A stretch of 15,456 nt of DNA from NCBI GenBank assembly GCA_963803025.1, contig CAWDKZ010000008.1:1-15456 (forward strand), given 5' to 3'. The position numbers and the translations under genes are program-made. Origin of the DNA: Bog-793 sp963803025 (GTDB lineage: Bacteria > Actinomycetota > Acidimicrobiia > Acidimicrobiales > Bog-793). Shown here one piece after another: positions 6,023-11,981 of the stretch. Each line of letters opens with the position of its first letter. Position 1 is the first letter of the stretch. Below the pieces are notes generated by a model. The model had not been told where the DNA came from and searched no databases. It saw only the letters and a program-made list of their open reading frames with translations.

Positions 6023-6646
6023 CTACTTTCGGTTGTCGGGTACTGCGGGAAATTGCCTGCGGGTGCGAGCAGACATGAGAACGGGAGGCGGCGCGGGTGG
6101 CGAGACGAGCGCCCGGAGCTGGTCGGCCGTCTCGCAACCTCGCGACAGGTCGCCGAGCAGCGCGACCACCTCGGCGTAGCCGAGCTTCGCCGGGTCGTGG
6201 TGCCAGGCATCGCAGCGGCTGCGAAGTTCGGCCAGGACGCGACGAGCGCGGGCCTGGGCCTCTCGTTGCTCGGGCGTGTCCGGCCGGAGCGGTTGCGGTC
6301 GGTCCCTGCGATCGGCGACCGGTCGGCGCTCGGTCCGGTCCGAGGCGTATCGCAGCGCCTGGTCGAGGGCCAGCCGTAGGCACCGGAGCCCATCGCCGTC
6401 GGGGGTCGGATTGCGACTCGACTCGGCAAGCTGTTTCGCGGCGGCCAGGTGAAGCGATGCCGACTGCCGGGCGGCGTAGTCGCTGCCAGTCACCTCGGCG
6501 TCAAAGGTCGCCTGTGCGGCCGCTAGCGCTCGCTCGTCCTCGCGTGCTAGCACCGTCTGAGCGGCCCAGCGGTCGAGGGCGTCGCCCAGCCCTGGCACCG
6601 CGGCGGTAATCGCCGGGTGCAGCTGCGCGGTCGTGGTCGTGGTCAT
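6023..6646 (-). CDS. Hypothetical protein, terminase region
   Basis: A 207-residue protein starts at ATG 6646, overlapping the preceding stop by ATGA. It is rich in Ala, Arg and Leu and predicted almost wholly helical, with a Pro-rich C-terminus (VSPPAPPPVL). I see no catalytic motif and recognise no family. Its fixed place between the probable small terminase and the DnaJ-like protein suggests the packaging module. Coiled-coil-like segments at about residues 35-75 would allow oligomerisation, but that is speculative. Confidence 0.75.
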   Translation of the reverse strand: MTTTTTAQLHPAITAAVPGLGDALDRWAAQTVLAREDERALAAAQATFDAEVTGSDYAARQSASLHLAAAKQLAESSRNPTPDGDGLRCLRLALDQALRYASDRTERRPVADRRDRPQPLRPDTPEQREAQARARRVLAELRSRCDAWHHDPAKLGYAEVVALLGDLSRGCETADQLRALVSPPAPPPVLMSARTRRQFPAVPDNRK

Positions 6647-7284
6647 GGTGTGGTGCCCCTTTCATGGTCTGTGTTCGGTACTGCGGCGAGGCGAGCCTCG
6701 GCTCGGCGCCGGATTTTGTGACCTTCTGCGATCAGGTCGTCGAGGCTCGCTTGCTGGACTTCGGCGGTAGCGGCGAGAGCGGCGATCTTGGCGTAGCCGA
6801 GCGGATCGAGCCCCAGGCTTTCGCCTAGGCGAGCTGCCAGGCGGTCGGTGCCGTCGATGACCTCGCGAAGCCGGGTGCTCACGTGCTCGAAGCCCTGCTC
6901 GGCTTGCACCTTGGCGATGTATTCGTCACCGGCGAGGGCTCGCGCCTCGACCCGGACGAATCGGGCGACGGCGGGAAGGAACTCCGGCCGATCGAGCCAC
7001 GGACAGATTTCAAGCAGCGCCTCGCGGACCTTCACGGCGCGGCCTTCGATGGTCCGCTCGCTGTAGACGCCATGCACGAGTGAGAGCGTGTGGCCGGGTT
7101 GGAACGGCGGCCAGCTGTAGTCACGCGCCGGGCCTTTTCCTGCTGACATCGCGCTGACAGGCTCAGTCTGAGCAGGGACGACGGCGCCCTTAGCGGATTC
7201 ACAGTCCGCAGGTTGAACCTCGCACGGGCGCGCATCATTTCGCGGACGACGAGCAGCGGGCGTGGGGGAGCGGCGAGGCGTCAT
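6643..7284 (-). CDS. Probable terminase small subunit
   Basis: A 213-residue protein. The ATG at 7284 has AGGGGGAGCAGGA upstream and overlaps the stop of the disrupted rep gene (ATGA). Residues about 56-75 read WPPFQPGHTLSLVHGVYSER, resembling the PGNxxAxxHGxYS start of small terminases and related actinobacterial phage proteins. A helical domain follows (VREALLEICPWLDRPEFLPAVARFVRVEA...), with LGLDPLGYAKIAALA near the end. The first 45 residues look disordered. An internal ATG at about residue 46 would remove them but has a poor ribosome binding site and overlaps a GCTGACA repeat. Assignment rests on this motif and on linkage to TerL. Confidence 0.6.
   Translation of the reverse strand: MTPRRSPTPAARRPRNDARPCEVQPADCESAKGAVVPAQTEPVSAMSAGKGPARDYSWPPFQPGHTLSLVHGVYSERTIEGRAVKVREALLEICPWLDRPEFLPAVARFVRVEARALAGDEYIAKVQAEQGFEHVSTRLREVIDGTDRLAARLGESLGLDPLGYAKIAALAATAEVQQASLDDLIAEGHKIRRRAEARLAAVPNTDHERGTTP
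7142..7159 (+). repeat. Internal GCTGACA-N4-GCTGACA copy
   Basis: A third pair of GCTGACA heptamers with the same 11-bp period as the pairs beside attL and attR, but with a different spacer (TCGC). It lies inside the probable small-terminase gene, just upstream of an internal ATG. It may be an extra binding site for the same protein or a coincidence. Confidence 0.45.
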
Positions 7285-7447
7285 TCCTGCTCCCCCTCCG
7301 CAGAGAGACGGTCGAGGTCGTCGTCGCTCAGACCGGGTGACCCGTCGAGAGGGAGATGCGCGTTGCGCCACTGCTCCCCTTGCACACCTTGCTCACCTTT
7401 GACCGTCTCGCGCGAGAAACCTCTGTCTGTCTCTCTCTCTGATGTGA
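7281..7447 (-). pseudogene. Detached 3' end of the rep gene
   Basis: About 54 codons, TSERETDRGFSRETVKGEQG onward to LSAEGEQE and a stop, form an open frame whose TGA overlaps the ATG of the next gene. That overlap indicates the true end of an operon gene. Upstream the frame runs straight into the insertion sequence. Joining base 7447 to 8983 on the minus strand puts this segment in frame with the RepA-like protein after residue 400, predicting an ancestral protein of about 455 residues. The segment has no start codon of its own before the IS boundary and is probably untranslated or only read from IS sequence. Confidence 0.72.
7371..7397 (-). repeat. 9-bp repeat array B (iteron-like)
   Basis: Read on the minus strand, three consecutive 9-mers are GGTGAGCAA, GGTGTGCAA and GGGGAGCAG. 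They match the unit of array A (8998-9033) but in opposite orientation. Before the IS inserted, the two arrays would have been about 53 bp apart in the 3' part of the rep gene. Such repeats could be Rep-binding iterons or simply a coding repeat (GEQGVQGEQ). Confidence 0.6.
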
Positions 7448-7489
7448 TGAAGGAGCGCAGCGCCGCTCTCGCGTGACGGACGTCGTTGG

Positions 7490-7505
7490 GGCGTCTTCGG
7501 GCGCC
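7490..7505 (+). other. UUCG-loop hairpin in IS left non-coding region
   Basis: GGCGTC (7490-7495) and GGCGCC (7500-7505) pair around a TTCG tetraloop (one G-U pair). It lies upstream of the transposase, where IS110-group elements encode their guide (bridge) RNA. It could be a leader stem of such an RNA; otherwise a chance GC-rich hairpin. Confidence 0.4.
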
Positions 7506-7576
7506 GGCAGTGGAGCCGATGATGGCGTGCGGTCCAGAAGAGGTCGGGGTCTCACTTCGTCGTGATGGGCCGAGTG

Positions 7577-7629
7577 TTGACACACTCGAGGTCTCCAGAC
7601 CAACCCAACCACGACGAAGGAGAACCCCT
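7577..7629 (+). promoter_or_regulatory. Transposase upstream region: -35-like box and RBS
   Basis: TTGACA at 7577-7582 is a perfect -35 hexamer. No strong -10 follows at 17 bp, so a promoter here is tentative. GAAGGAG at about 7616-7622 lies at good distance from the GTG at 7630 and fixes that start in preference to the in-frame ATG at 7486. Confidence 0.45.
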
Positions 7630-8640
7630 GTGGAGAAACAGTACGTCGGCATCGACCTGCACCGCCGCCGCTCGCTCATCGTCCGGCGGGATGACACCGG
7701 CACCACCCATTCGATGGTCCGCCTCGACAACTCCGATCTCGACGGCATCGTCGCCGAGGTGCGCGCCGCCGGTCCCGAACCGGACGTGATCGTCGAGGCG
7801 ACCAACGGCTGGTACTGGCTCATCGACCTCCTCCGGGCCGAGGGCGCGCACGTGCACCTCGCGCACCCCCTCGGCAACAACTGGGGGACGCGACGGGTGA
7901 AGAACGACGAGCGGGACGCGACCGACCTCGTCGACCTCTACCGCCTCGGACGCCTCGTCGAGTCCTACGTCGCGCCCCCGGAGCTGAGAGAGCAGCGCGA
8001 GCTCGTCCGCTACCGCCACAAGCTCGTCGGCTTCCGGACGTCCTGCCGAGAGCAGGTCCACGCCGTGCTCGCGAAGGAGGGGGTGGCGGTCCCGATGACG
8101 GACCTCTTCGGCGTCGCCGGTCTCGAGCTCCTCGACCACGTCCCGCTCGGAGGAGGCTTCGCGATCCGCGTCGAGTCGCTACGGGACCTGATCGAGCTCA
8201 TCGACCGCGAGGTCGCGATGCTCGACCGGGAGATCCACCACCGTCTTCGCAACGATCCGCACTTCGGTGTGCTCCAGCTGCTCCCGGGGATCGGACCGGT
8301 GTTCGCGGCGATCCTCGTCACCGAGATCGGCGACATCTCGCGCTTCTCCTCGCCCGAGCGGCTCTGCTCCTGGGCGGGCCTCACGCCTCGCCATCGCGAG
8401 TCCGACACGACGGTGCACCGGGGCTCGATCACCAAGCAGGGAAGCCGCCTCGTGCGCTGGGCGGTCGTCGAGGCCGTGCAACGCCAGGGCCACAGCGGGC
8501 TGCTCGGCGAGGCGATGGCCCGCGTCGCCGAGCGCCGCGGGCGCCGGATCGCGAAGGTCGCCGCGGCACGGCGCCTTCTCACCCTTGTCTTCTACGCGCT
8601 GAGAGACGGCGAGCTCCGCTGTCTTGCGAGCGCGAGATGA
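7630..8640 (+). CDS. IS110-family DEDD transposase/recombinase
   Basis: A 336-residue protein with the two IS110 domains. The N-terminal RuvC-like DEDD domain has D9 (VGIDLH), E56 (VIVEATNG), and D93 and D96 (KNDERDATDL). The C-terminal Tnp_20 domain has LLPGIGPVFAAILVTEIGD and SWAGLTP, and the nucleophile region KQGSRLVRW with S272 as the likely catalytic serine. It appears complete. These enzymes use an element-encoded guide RNA to choose target and donor sites. A 48-residue in-frame N-terminal extension is possible but lacks the RBS and the conserved start VGIDLH near residue 6. Confidence 0.95.
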   Translation: MEKQYVGIDLHRRRSLIVRRDDTGTTHSMVRLDNSDLDGIVAEVRAAGPEPDVIVEATNGWYWLIDLLRAEGAHVHLAHPLGNNWGTRRVKNDERDATDLVDLYRLGRLVESYVAPPELREQRELVRYRHKLVGFRTSCREQVHAVLAKEGVAVPMTDLFGVAGLELLDHVPLGGGFAIRVESLRDLIELIDREVAMLDREIHHRLRNDPHFGVLQLLPGIGPVFAAILVTEIGDISRFSSPERLCSWAGLTPRHRESDTTVHRGSITKQGSRLVRWAVVEAVQRQGHSGLLGEAMARVAERRGRRIAKVAAARRLLTLVFYALRDGELRCLASAR

Positions 8641-8730
8641 CACCGGCCGGACCCGGCCGGACGCGAGCTCGCCGCAGGTCATGGTCCCGAGAAGCGGACC
8701 GAGCGTCTGATTGAGCCCGTCCGGCCGGTG
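8641..8730 (+). ncRNA. Candidate structured RNA region 3' of the transposase
   Basis: CACCGGCCGGAC (8641-8652) directly after the stop codon is exactly complementary to GTCCGGCCGGTG (8719-8730), enclosing 66 bases. The 10-mer CCGGCCGGAC is tandemly duplicated at 8643-8662. Further hairpins follow: GGCAGC/GCTGCC at 8773-8789, CCCGAC/GTCGGG at 8849-8872, palindrome CGACGCGTCG at 8875-8884, and a 7-bp stem at 8939-8955. IS1111-type elements encode their seekRNA in the 3' non-coding region, so this is a candidate for such an RNA. Its ends are not determined. Confidence 0.4.
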
Positions 8731-8800
8731 CCGAAACGCTCCATGCCGCCATGTCGCGGCGAAGGAATGACTGGCAGCTGACCGCTGCCCTCACGGACCG

Positions 8801-10183
8801 TCACTGGAGCGATCGCCACGGCACCACAACCCCAAGAGCTTCCACCCACCCGACGGCGCCCGCCGAGTCGGGATCGACGCGTCGCGCCCGATCGCCAAAG
8901 CCCTGAACCGTGGTGACGCCGACAACCAGCCGGAACGTGTCGCCCTTCGGGCGACGCTGACTTGACGGGGAGCGCTCCTTCAGGAATGACCTGGGAAGAT
9001 GAGCAAGATGAGCAAGATGAGCAAGATGAGCGTGCTCGGATTGCGATTCACCTTCAGACCGCGCGTGCACACCTTCGGTTCCGAGGTCCCATACCCACGG
9101 CCCTTCGGGTGTCTTGCGGGACCGGACCCGGAGCGATTCCTTCGCTCGGCGTAGCGCGCCCTTGTCCGAGATTCCCGCCGCGCGGGCCTGGCGCTTGACG
9201 ATGTTCGCCTCGACTGGTCCGTCCTGTAGCACGTCACGCAGAAAGTCGGTCGCCTCGTCCAGCGCGTCCCGTTCCTCGGCGCTCACCGGACCGCTGGCGA
9301 GGTCGTTGGCGGTCACGGTCGTCTCGCCTTCCCAGCGCACGGCCACGGTGTCCCACGGCCCCTCGGCGGGGACGAGGCGGTACAGCCGGGACGGCGGGAC
9401 GGCGGCGATGTTCGTTTTGCTCACGGCGAGCACACGGCGCGACTGGTCCTCGGGGTCGCGACCGGCTACCCACTCGATCCGCGCTGCCGCGGTGTAGGCG
9501 ACCGATCCCGCTCCGGCGTCTCGGGCATCCGTAGCGCCGCCCTTGCGATGGTGGCGCACGCCGACGACGGCGCACTTCTCATGGCGGGCCATTGTCGAGA
9601 GCGGGAGCAGCATCGAGCGGACCGCGGCGTCCCGGTGCGTGTCGACCCCCATACCAGTGAACGCGGCCAGCGGGTCGATGACGACGAGATCGGCGCCACT
9701 GTCCCGGACGAGGTTCGCCAGCTCCGGGACGTCATTGGGGAGGGTCCACGAGCGGGACAGTCCGGTCTCACGGTCGAGCACTTCGCCGTTGGCGATGACG
9801 ACGCGCTCAAGGTCGGCGCCTGCCGCGACCAGCCGCGGCACGATCGTGTCGCTCGGGTCATCTTCGCCCGAGAGAATCAGCACCGTTAGGGGCGCGGGCG
9901 GACGGTAGCCGTCCGGGAGCGGCGAGCCCGTCGAGAGGCGGGCCGCCAGGTCGATGGTGACCGACGACTTGCCGTCGCCGGGGCGACCGCCGAGCAGCGC
10001 CAGGCGTCCGGCCGGTAGCCAGCCGGGCCATAGCCAGACGACGCGCGTCGGTTTGATATCGGCGGCGCGCTTGGACCGCATGACGCGGCGCGGTGCCTTG
10101 GGCTGGCGAACCTCGCCGGTGGCCTGGGCAGCCTGGGCGAGGGCACGTTCGGCGCGCTCGACGTGTACGGGTTCAGCCGACAC
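8801..10183 (-). CDS. RepA-like RecA-fold ATPase, 3' end replaced by IS sequence
   Basis: The ORF encodes 460 residues from GTG 10183, overlapping the upstream gene by 11 bases. Residues about 44-260 form a RecA/DnaB-like ATPase of the AAA_25 (RepA) type: Walker A GGRPGDGKSS (65-74), a conserved SGEDDPSDTI (105-114), Walker B LVVIDPLAAF (166-175), then GVRHHRKGG. This matches hexameric helicases of plasmid and phage-satellite replication. Residues about 310-360 look like a winged-helix DNA-binding region. After AHLAHLAHLAHLPRSF (ending at residue 400) the frame enters the IS and adds about 60 foreign residues. The ATPase core is intact, so activity may persist; loss of the true C-terminus could affect origin binding. 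Confidence 0.82.
   Translation of the reverse strand: MSAEPVHVERAERALAQAAQATGEVRQPKAPRRVMRSKRAADIKPTRVVWLWPGWLPAGRLALLGGRPGDGKSSVTIDLAARLSTGSPLPDGYRPPAPLTVLILSGEDDPSDTIVPRLVAAGADLERVVIANGEVLDRETGLSRSWTLPNDVPELANLVRDSGADLVVIDPLAAFTGMGVDTHRDAAVRSMLLPLSTMARHEKCAVVGVRHHRKGGATDARDAGAGSVAYTAAARIEWVAGRDPEDQSRRVLAVSKTNIAAVPPSRLYRLVPAEGPWDTVAVRWEGETTVTANDLASGPVSAEERDALDEATDFLRDVLQDGPVEANIVKRQARAAGISDKGALRRAKESLRVRSRKTPEGPWVWDLGTEGVHARSEGESQSEHAHLAHLAHLAHLPRSFLKERSPSSQRRPKGDTFRLVVGVTTVQGFGDRARRVDPDSAGAVGWVEALGVVVPWRSLQ
8939..8955. other. Strong 7-bp hairpin near IS right end
   Basis: GTCGCCC and GGGCGAC pair perfectly around TTC. No T-run follows on either strand, so it is not a classical terminator. 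It lies 17 bases inside the right inverted repeat of the IS and could be part of the element's RNA or a transposase-recognised end structure. Confidence 0.5.
8998..9033 (+). repeat. 9-bp repeat array A (iteron-like)
   Basis: Three exact copies of GATGAGCAA and a fourth, GATGAGCGT, stand in tandem. On the minus strand they encode the AHL repeats of the Rep protein. The same unit, inverted, forms array B at 7371-7397 on the other side of the IS. Tandem repeats within or beside a rep gene are typical of iteron origins, but a protein-level repeat is an alternative. Confidence 0.75.
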
Positions 10184-10706
10184 GACGACCCCCGTTCCTC
10201 CCTGCGACCGACCGCAGCGCGTCGGCGACGATTTGGTCGGCGAGGGCCTCGTCGACGCCGAGCGTGTCGGCCAGGGCGAGCACTTCCGCCGCGACGGCCT
10301 TTAGGTCGAATCGGAAACGCGCAGCCTCGTCGACGATCCTTCCGAGTCGGCGAGGGTCCTCCCGCAGCCAGTCGTCGAGGTTCGGCGGCTCGACACCTTC
10401 ACGGACCCGCGGAAACGCGCCGATAGTCGGTCGGTCCTCGATCAGCGCGTCGGCGTGCGCCTCCAGTACGGCCGCGGGCGTCGAGTGGTCAAGTTCGGCA
10501 CGGACGAGGTTCGCACGAGCTGCCGGGAGGCGACCGGCGCCGACCGCCCGCTCGATCGCTTGCAACACGGCGGCGCGCAGGGCCGGGTCGACTGCCCGGT
10601 GGCGCCAAATCTCCTCGGCGCGGCCGACGACGTTCAAGAGATCATCGGCGGACAGTTCGAGCAGACGCGCGGCCAGCTCGTCGGGTTCGGCGTCGGGCCG
10701 CGTCAC
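10173..10706 (-). CDS. Hypothetical helical protein of the replication module
   Basis: A 177-residue protein from GTG 10706, which overlaps the stop of the HTH gene as GTGA; it ends 11 bases inside the rep gene. It is rich in Ala, Leu, Asp and Glu and predicted all-helical, with paired segments ELAARLLELSADDLLNVVG and LKAVAAEVLALADTLGVDEA. No catalytic motif or family is recognised. The tight link to the rep gene upstream suggests a replication accessory, for instance a helicase loader or partner, but nothing in the sequence proves it. Confidence 0.72.
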   Translation of the reverse strand: MTRPDAEPDELAARLLELSADDLLNVVGRAEEIWRHRAVDPALRAAVLQAIERAVGAGRLPAARANLVRAELDHSTPAAVLEAHADALIEDRPTIGAFPRVREGVEPPNLDDWLREDPRRLGRIVDEAARFRFDLKAVAAEVLALADTLGVDEALADQIVADALRSVAGRNGGRRVG

Positions 10707-10951
10707 GGCGCCACCTCGCGGAGCGCCGTCACCCCCCCGGCACCCGACAGCGTGCCGGGTTCGAGCCCGAGCGCACGCTCGACGGCGGCGGTCGCGAAGA
10801 GCACCCTCCGACCGACGCAGATCGTCGGCACGGGAAAGGCACCAGAGCGAACGCTGCCGTAGACAGTCCACGCCGCGACGCCGAACAGGGCCGCGACTTC
10901 GGGAACGGTCAGCGTGCAGCGCCGTGCCGAACGTGTCGCCGGAGTCGTCAC
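10703..10951 (-). CDS. HTH_17 / excisionase-like DNA-binding protein
   Basis: An 82-residue protein from GTG 10951, overlapping the XRE gene stop by GTGA. Residues about 11-50 have the MerR/excisionase-type winged helix pattern: LTVPEVAALFGVAAWTVYGSVRSG, then FPVPTICVGRRVLFATAAVERAL, where the VGRR(V/I)x(F/I)ATAAV line is typical of HTH_17 proteins. In tRNA-integrated actinobacterial elements such proteins commonly serve as excisionases or as activators of replication. Its linkage to rep and its position across from int fit that. Confidence 0.8.
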   Translation of the reverse strand: MTTPATRSARRCTLTVPEVAALFGVAAWTVYGSVRSGAFPVPTICVGRRVLFATAAVERALGLEPGTLSGAGGVTALREVAP

Positions 10952-11193
10952 TTCGAGTCTCCGTCGTCGAGGTCGGCGAGCATGGTGAGCGCGTCGAAAT
11001 AACGTTCGGCGAGAGCGCCGGTCGGCTTTCGCGATCCCGACTCCCAGCGGTTCAGCGCCGAGGTCGAGCATCCGATCAGCTTGGCGAGCTCGACCTGGCT
11101 CAAGCACGCGCCGACCCGGATCTCCCGGCCGGCGCCGTCGCGCAGAAGGCGCCTCGCGAGGCTGGTGCGAGCAGTCGATCCGGAAATACCCAT
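10948..11193 (-). CDS. XRE-family HTH regulator
   Basis: An 81-residue protein with one helix-turn-helix, LSQVELAKLIGCSTSALNRWESGSRKP (about residues 31-57), of the Cro/CI (XRE) type. The ATG at 11193 is chosen because TGTCGC and TACACT boxes place transcription start at or next to it (leaderless). An upstream in-frame start at 11295 would run through the divergent promoter. It is the first gene of the leftward replication-packaging operon and probably autoregulates or controls both divergent promoters. The helix is near the C-terminal half, so no separate dimerisation domain is obvious. Confidence 0.8.
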   Translation of the reverse strand: MGISGSTARTSLARRLLRDGAGREIRVGACLSQVELAKLIGCSTSALNRWESGSRKPTGALAERYFDALTMLADLDDGDSK

Positions 11194-11200
11194 CGCCAGC

Positions 11201-11229
11201 AGTGTAGGGTAAGTGACGATGATGCGACA
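11201..11229 (-). promoter_or_regulatory. Leftward promoter for the XRE-rep-ter operon
   Basis: On the minus strand TGTCGC (11229-11224) and TACACT (11206-11201) are spaced by 17 bases. Initiation about 7 bases after the -10 falls at the ATG (11193), predicting a leaderless mRNA, common in actinobacteria. The -35 is weak. It drives all leftward genes unless internal promoters exist. Confidence 0.5.
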
Positions 11230-11288
11230 GTACTTCCCCGCACATTTAGCTGGAAAGTCGGCCAGTAATGCTGCATGAGTTAGTGAAG

Positions 11289-11317
11289 TTGACACGACTA
11301 CGCCATTCCTGTACCGT
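11289..11317 (+). promoter_or_regulatory. Rightward promoter for the 11325-integrase operon
   Basis: TTGACA (11289-11294), 17 bases, then TACCGT (11312-11317), a TANNNT -10. Transcription would begin at about 11324, so the GTG at 11325 would be translated without a leader. It is back-to-back with the leftward promoter; the 60 bases between the two -35 boxes are the natural place for operator sites, although I see no clear dyad there. Confidence 0.6.
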
Positions 11318-11324
11318 GTGAGGC

Positions 11325-11981
11325 GTGGAAGCGCCCGAGATCCTGGCCCGATCGGATTTCACCTACCGGCCCGAGGACGGCTCGGGACCGTGGCGTGTCC
11401 GTCTTACGATGGCGCTCGTCGACGGCCACCCCGCGGTCGTCGCCGTCGAGATGTTCGGGGTCGATCCCAGGCACGTCGCTGCCGAACTCCCGAATGCTCC
11501 CGAACGCGTCCTTTGGCCCGCTGACCTTCCGGCGTTCACCGCGCCGATCTCGGCGACCGATGTTCGCCTGCCGCTCGCCCGGTTGCGTGAGGCGTGGGAG
11601 CGCGAGACCTACCGGCGGGCGGTTCACGTTCGCGATGTCGACTCGTGGAAGATGACGGCGACGGCCCGCGCCTACGCGGCTCGAATCGTCGAACTGTTCG
11701 ACGACGCGCCGTCACCCGGAGGTCGGCCCCCGAAGTACGGCCGGGCGCACTTCGAGAAGGTCGCCGCGCTGTACAACTTCGCCGACTCGACTGGTCGCGA
11801 CCCGACTCGCTACGTCGTCGCTGAGTGGAAACGGCGAGAGGGAATCAAGATCGGCTACTCGACAGCTCAGAAGTGGATCGCCCGGTGCCGCCGCGACTTC
11901 GATCCGCCCCTGCTCCCCCCAACGGGGCGGGGCAAGGTCGTGTCCGGCGAGCCGGGTCGAAAGAGAGGGGAGCGATCGTGA
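11325..11981 (+). CDS. Putative DNA-binding protein preceding integrase
   Basis: A 218-residue protein starting at the leaderless GTG 11325. The N-terminal half (1-110) is a mixed alpha/beta domain without recognised motifs, containing WRVRLTMALVDGHPAVVAVE. The C-terminal part, about 135-205, reads GRPPKYGRAHFEKVAALYNF and then YSTAQKWIARCRRDFDPPLLPP, a helix-turn-helix-like end found, from memory, in unnamed actinobacterial proteins encoded next to integrases and replication genes. Its stop overlaps the integrase start by GTGA, so the two are co-expressed. Regulation or recombination directionality are possible roles; neither is proven. Confidence 0.75.
   Translation: MEAPEILARSDFTYRPEDGSGPWRVRLTMALVDGHPAVVAVEMFGVDPRHVAAELPNAPERVLWPADLPAFTAPISATDVRLPLARLREAWERETYRRAVHVRDVDSWKMTATARAYAARIVELFDDAPSPGGRPPKYGRAHFEKVAALYNFADSTGRDPTRYVVAEWKRREGIKIGYSTAQKWIARCRRDFDPPLLPPTGRGKVVSGEPGRKRGERS

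Larger units (their letters stand above)
7448..8982 (+). mobile_element. IS110/IS1111-family insertion sequence
   Basis: The unit is bounded by an 11-bp perfect inverted repeat, TGAAGGAGCGC at 7448-7458 and its complement at 8972-8982, and contains one DEDD transposase. Clear terminal repeats are absent in IS110 proper but subterminal repeats of this length mark the IS1111 subgroup, where the true tips lie a few bases outside. Boundaries are therefore uncertain by about 10 bases. Cutting at these points rejoins the rep frame. No target duplication is evident, as usual for the family. Non-coding flanks are about 180 bp upstream and 340 bp downstream of the transposase. Confidence 0.8.

Noticed and set aside
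7486..7629. 48-codon N-terminal extension of the transposase
   Set aside because: IS110 transposases begin with VGIDLH-type sequence near residue 6; the GTG at 7630 has the proper ribosome binding site.
7281..7880. Independent 199-codon minus-strand gene
   Set aside because: Most of it is antisense to the transposase and IS; only the last 54 or so codons outside the IS look real, as the detached rep end.
8939..8955. Rho-independent terminator at the IS right end
   Set aside because: A strong hairpin, but no T-run follows on either strand.
8998..9033. CRISPR-like array
   Set aside because: The 9-bp units are directly tandem with no spacers and lie within the rep coding frame.
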